DNA of 64,000 bases from Pseudocoprococcus catus. Its GTDB lineage: Bacteria; Bacillota; Clostridia; Lachnospirales; Lachnospiraceae. Positions 61,877 through 64,000 of this stretch are shown one piece after another. Every line of letters starts with the position of its first letter. The stretch's first letter is position 1. The notes below the pieces were generated by a model. It had not been told where the DNA came from. It saw nothing but the letters and a program-made list of their open reading frames with translations, and made no database searches. The stretch is taken from positions 33,634 to 97,633 of the forward strand of contig NZ_JAAXCM010000046.1 in NCBI RefSeq assembly GCF_019734885.1, written 5' to 3'. Made by a program: the position numbers and the translations under genes.

Positions 61877-61905
61877 ATTTTAGCATATTCGCCATAGAGC
61901 CGCAA
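61877..61905 (-). promoter_or_regulatory. predicted promoter of pyrFKD
   Basis: TTGCGG (61900-61905), 17-base spacer and TGCTAAAAT (extended -10, 61877-61885) on the minus strand. A 10-base direct repeat, ATGATAAATC (61916-61925) and ATAATAAATC (61935-61944), lies just upstream and could be an operator. Between here and 62148 the sequence is A/T-rich with no gene seen. Confidence 0.55.
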
Positions 61906-62148
61906 GTCCATCACTATGATAAATCCCAGTCCCCATAATAAATCTCAGTGTTTTCCATTTTCTTACATTTATTTACATTTAATTGTAAAATCGCACTATA
62001 TTTTCCAACTTTGTAAATTTACTGATTATACACCTGTTTTTTCAAAATTTCACGTATTTTTTTCTGAAATTTTCAATTTTGTAAACTTTTTATTAAATCT
62101 ACGCTCGCCTATTGCGCTTTTTTGTGGATTAATTTCCTCCTTCATGGG

Positions 62149-62177
62149 TTGACATCTCCAATTCATCTCAGTATAAT
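62149..62177 (+). promoter_or_regulatory. predicted promoter of amt
   Basis: Perfect TTGACA (62149-62154), 17-base spacer, TATAAT (62172-62177). Confidence 0.85.
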
Positions 62178-62194
62178 GTTAGGCATAAAGTTTC

Positions 62195-62295
62195 CCACAG
62201 CATTGTGGTAAATCAATCAAATAAAGTTCTGTTACAGATTATATCGAAGGAGATATAGATGGAAAGACCGGTTATTCCATCTGTATCTCTTTTTT
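62195..62295 (+). promoter_or_regulatory. attenuator leader of amt (ANTAR-like two hairpins and a terminator)
   Basis: The leader holds hairpin P1 (CCAC-AGCATT-GTGG, 62195-62208) and hairpin P2 (TATATC-GAAGGA-GATATA, 62240-62257), both with six-base loops. It then has a 15-bp terminator (62250-62264 with 62275-62289) followed by six T. P2 and the terminator share 62250-62257, so they exclude each other. This is the layout of ANTAR-protein antitermination sites. The loop bases fit the A1/G4 pattern only partly (A at position 1 in P1, G at position 4 in P2). Confidence 0.6.
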
Positions 62296-62326
62296 GTTTC
62301 AGGAACTTGAACAGGAGGAATAAGTT

Positions 62327-63571
62327 ATGGAATCTAATGCAATCTTAGAAGCAGTTAACAGTATTATTTTTGGAAGCCACGGTGTCTGGTTTCTGATCGG
62401 CGCAGCTCTGGTTTATTTCATGCAGGCTGGTTTCGCAATGTGTGAAGCTGGTTTCACAAGAGCCAAAAACGTCGGCAATATCATTATGAAAAATTTAATG
62501 GACTTCTGTCTCGGAACAGTTGCTTTCATCTTTGTCGGTTACAATATTCTTTGTGGTGACGCTTCCAAGTTCTGGGGCGGTTTTACAATGAATCCTTTTG
62601 ATTTCGGTAGCATGGACTGCTATGGATTCGTATTTAACCTTGTTTTCTGTGCAACTTGTGCAACAATCGTTTCCGGTGCCATGGCTGAACGTACTAAATT
62701 CCTTACTTATTGTATTTACAGTTTTGTCATCAGTCTGATTATCTATCCAATCGAAGCCCACTGGGTATGGGGCGGCACAGCATGGTTAACCGATCTCGGA
62801 TTCACTGATTTTGCCGGATCCGCTGTTATTCATATGGTTGGTGGTGTCACCGGTTTCATCGGCGCCTGCTTCCTTGGACCTCGTATCGGTAAATATGACA
62901 AAAACGGTCATGCAAGACCAATCCTCGGACATAATATCAGTATTGCTGCTCTTGGTGTTTTCATTCTCTGGTTTGGCTGGTATGGTTTCAACGGTGCCGC
63001 AGCTTCAGACGGACAGCATCTTGGACAGATTTTCTCCACAACAACTCTTGCTCCTGCATGTGCAACAGTTGTCGCAATGATTTATACATGGTTGCGCTTT
63101 GGTAAACCTGATGTTTCACTTTCACTGAATGGCTCTCTTGCCGGTCTTGTAGCTATTACAGCAGGTTGTGACAATGTTGATAACGTTGGTGCTATGATCA
63201 TTGGTGCTGTAGCCGGTCTTCTCCTCTGCATCTTCGTTCCATTTATTGATAATGTTCTGAAAGTTGATGACCCGGTTGGTGCATGCTCCGTTCATGGTAT
63301 ATGCGGCTGCTTCGGTACACTGGCCGTTGGTCTCTTCGACTACACAGATGGCCTCTTCTATGGCGGCGGTGTTCATCACCTGCTGATCCAGTTATTGGGT
63401 GTTGTCTGCATCGCAGGCTGGGCAATTGTATGTGATTTGATTCTCTTCACAATTTTGAAGAAAACAGTTGGTGTCCGTGTATCTGAAAGAGAAGAACTCG
63501 AAGGTCTGGACGCAACAGAACATGGTCTTGAAACAGGCTATGCCGGTTTCTTAATGGACAAAGATAACTAA
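62327..63571 (+). CDS. amt: ammonium transporter
   Basis: Trimeric ammonium channel, 414 residues with about eleven helices. FWFLIGAALVYFMQAGFAMCEAGF-like start, AKNVGNIIMKNLMDFCLGTVAFIFVGY, YPIEAHWVWGG (first pore His region), FAGSAVIHMVGGVTGFIGA and VHGICGCFGTLAVGLF are the family motifs. The C-terminal tail has EREELEGLDATEHGLETGYAGF. No glnK/PII gene follows. AGGAGG precedes the ATG. Confidence 0.96.
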   Translation: MESNAILEAVNSIIFGSHGVWFLIGAALVYFMQAGFAMCEAGFTRAKNVGNIIMKNLMDFCLGTVAFIFVGYNILCGDASKFWGGFTMNPFDFGSMDCYGFVFNLVFCATCATIVSGAMAERTKFLTYCIYSFVISLIIYPIEAHWVWGGTAWLTDLGFTDFAGSAVIHMVGGVTGFIGACFLGPRIGKYDKNGHARPILGHNISIAALGVFILWFGWYGFNGAAASDGQHLGQIFSTTTLAPACATVVAMIYTWLRFGKPDVSLSLNGSLAGLVAITAGCDNVDNVGAMIIGAVAGLLLCIFVPFIDNVLKVDDPVGACSVHGICGCFGTLAVGLFDYTDGLFYGGGVHHLLIQLLGVVCIAGWAIVCDLILFTILKKTVGVRVSEREELEGLDATEHGLETGYAGFLMDKDN

Positions 63572-63616
63572 ATTCGCTCACTCATTATTTTAATAGAATT
63601 CCTTCCATAATAAAAT

Positions 63617-63665
63617 AGAGCTGATTGCTTATGATGCATCATTGTAAGTGATCAGCTCTGTTTTT
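63617..63665 (+). terminator. terminator after amt
   Basis: AGAGCTGATTGCTTA (63617-63631) pairs with TAAGTGATCAGCTCT (63645-63659) and is followed by GTTTTTT. Confidence 0.85.
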
Positions 63666-63769
63666 TAACATCGATGATCTGTCTGTTTCATTTCAACCGC
63701 TCTTAAAGCTCCTATTGTATTAATAGCATATACAATTTGAATTTTTTTTGACTTTTTATCTTTTTCCTG

Positions 63770-63798
63770 TTGACAAATTCTCTTTCATATAGTATAGT
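63770..63798 (+). promoter_or_regulatory. predicted promoter of tRNA-Gly genes
   Basis: TTGACA (63770-63775), 17-base spacer, TATAGT (63793-63798), about 30 bases before the first tRNA. Confidence 0.8.
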
Positions 63799-63828
63799 AT
63801 CCATGTGCTTGTGAATAGCACTTTTTAT

Positions 63829-63901
63829 GCGCGAGTGGCTCAGTTGGTGGAGCACGACCTTGCCAAGGTCGGGGTCGCGGGTTCGAGTCCCGTCTCGCGC
63901 T
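63829..63901 (+). tRNA. tRNA-Gly (GCC anticodon)
   Basis: Acceptor arms GCGCGAG/CTCGCGC, anticodon stem CGACC/GGTCG with loop TTGCCAA, T-arm GCGGGTTCGAGTCCCGT. The discriminator base is T and CCA is not encoded. The second copy follows after 27 bases. Confidence 0.97.
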
Positions 63902-63928
63902 CTTCACAAGAGTGAATATCATCTTTAT

Positions 63929-64000
63929 GCGCGAGTGGCTCAGTTGGTGGAGCACGACCTTGCCAAGGTCGGGGTCGCGGGTTCGAGTCCCGTCTCGCGC
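63929..64000 (+). tRNA. tRNA-Gly (GCC anticodon), second identical copy
   Basis: All 72 bases equal those of the tRNA at 63829. It reaches the window edge at the last acceptor base, so further copies may follow beyond. Confidence 0.97.

Noticed and set aside
63829..64000. The two tRNA copies as a CRISPR-like or integration repeat
   Set aside because: They are complete, identical tRNA-Gly genes with a promoter; no integrase is nearby in the window.
1..64000. CRISPR arrays or intact prophage
   Set aside because: No array of spaced repeats and no phage structural genes were found by reading.

Overview
The window looks like chromosome of a low-to-moderate GC Gram-positive anaerobe of the Clostridia, most likely a Lachnospiraceae (gut Blautia/Roseburia-like) relative. 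This is inferred from protein family types (pyrophosphate-type phosphofructokinase, PyrB/PyrI pair, PyrDB/PyrK pair, class B sortase, DegV, chorismate mutase-shikimate kinase fusion), TTGACA/TATAAT promoters and strong AGGAGG ribosome sites. Most genes are housekeeping biosynthesis on the minus strand.

Layout. 1-650: end of an iron-sulfur protein and a nuclease/ATPase relic. 682-4872: thiamin thiazole operon thiS-thiF-thiG-thiH-thiE with a long structured leader and an odd hexamer tract. 5021-8779: degV, an Ldh-type dehydrogenase, ridA and two small unknown genes. 8892-11931: ABC importer (binding protein, permease, ATPase). 12024-15165: adenine deaminase and PPi-type phosphofructokinase. 15214-16784: pyrBI. 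16877-18920: argF plus a metallo-hydrolase. 19036-23260: small accessory region with YqxD, SRAP/YedK, a fused relic of DUF4869 and NADAR genes, an IS66 relic, a two-gene ATPase plus DpnII/MboI-like nuclease module (candidate defence system) and a MATE relic. 23258-24124: FNT channel. 24248-29249: kinase-like protein and a MarR-controlled heterodimeric ABC exporter. 29280-30756: aroD lying between pieces of a broken MFS gene. 30815-34135: ECF sigma factor, membrane protein and ABC pair. 34249-36458: alkylation repair pair and a chorismate mutase-shikimate kinase fusion. 36759-43029: purK-purE-purF-purM-purN-purD. 43112-51185: aminopeptidase, small membrane proteins, pyrE, a C-S lyase, a Ca/Na exchanger and an alanine/Na symporter. 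51260-58103: iron/DtxR-type cluster whose Fec-type uptake genes have been deleted. 58208-58870: orphan sortase B. 58921-61905: pyrF-pyrK-pyrD and a tandemly repeated terminator. 62149-63571: amt with an attenuator leader. 63770-64000: two tRNA-Gly genes.

How it works together. Pyrimidine synthesis is spread over three loci here (pyrBI, pyrE, pyrFKD), purine synthesis is one operon, and arginine (argF) and aromatic (aroD, shikimate kinase) steps are also present. The chromosome carries an unusual number of decayed genes (nuclease, DUF4869/NADAR, IS66, MATE, MFS, FecE, sortase anchor), which points to recent deletions.

The most interesting signals are: the ATPase/nuclease pair; the amt leader, where a hexaloop hairpin and a terminator exclude each other (ANTAR-like); a dispersed hairpin repeat whose first two copies differ only by transitions; a paired operator next to DtxR-like regulators; and an inverted repeat hiding a Shine-Dalgarno site. 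All calls were made by eye from sequence; no database search was run.
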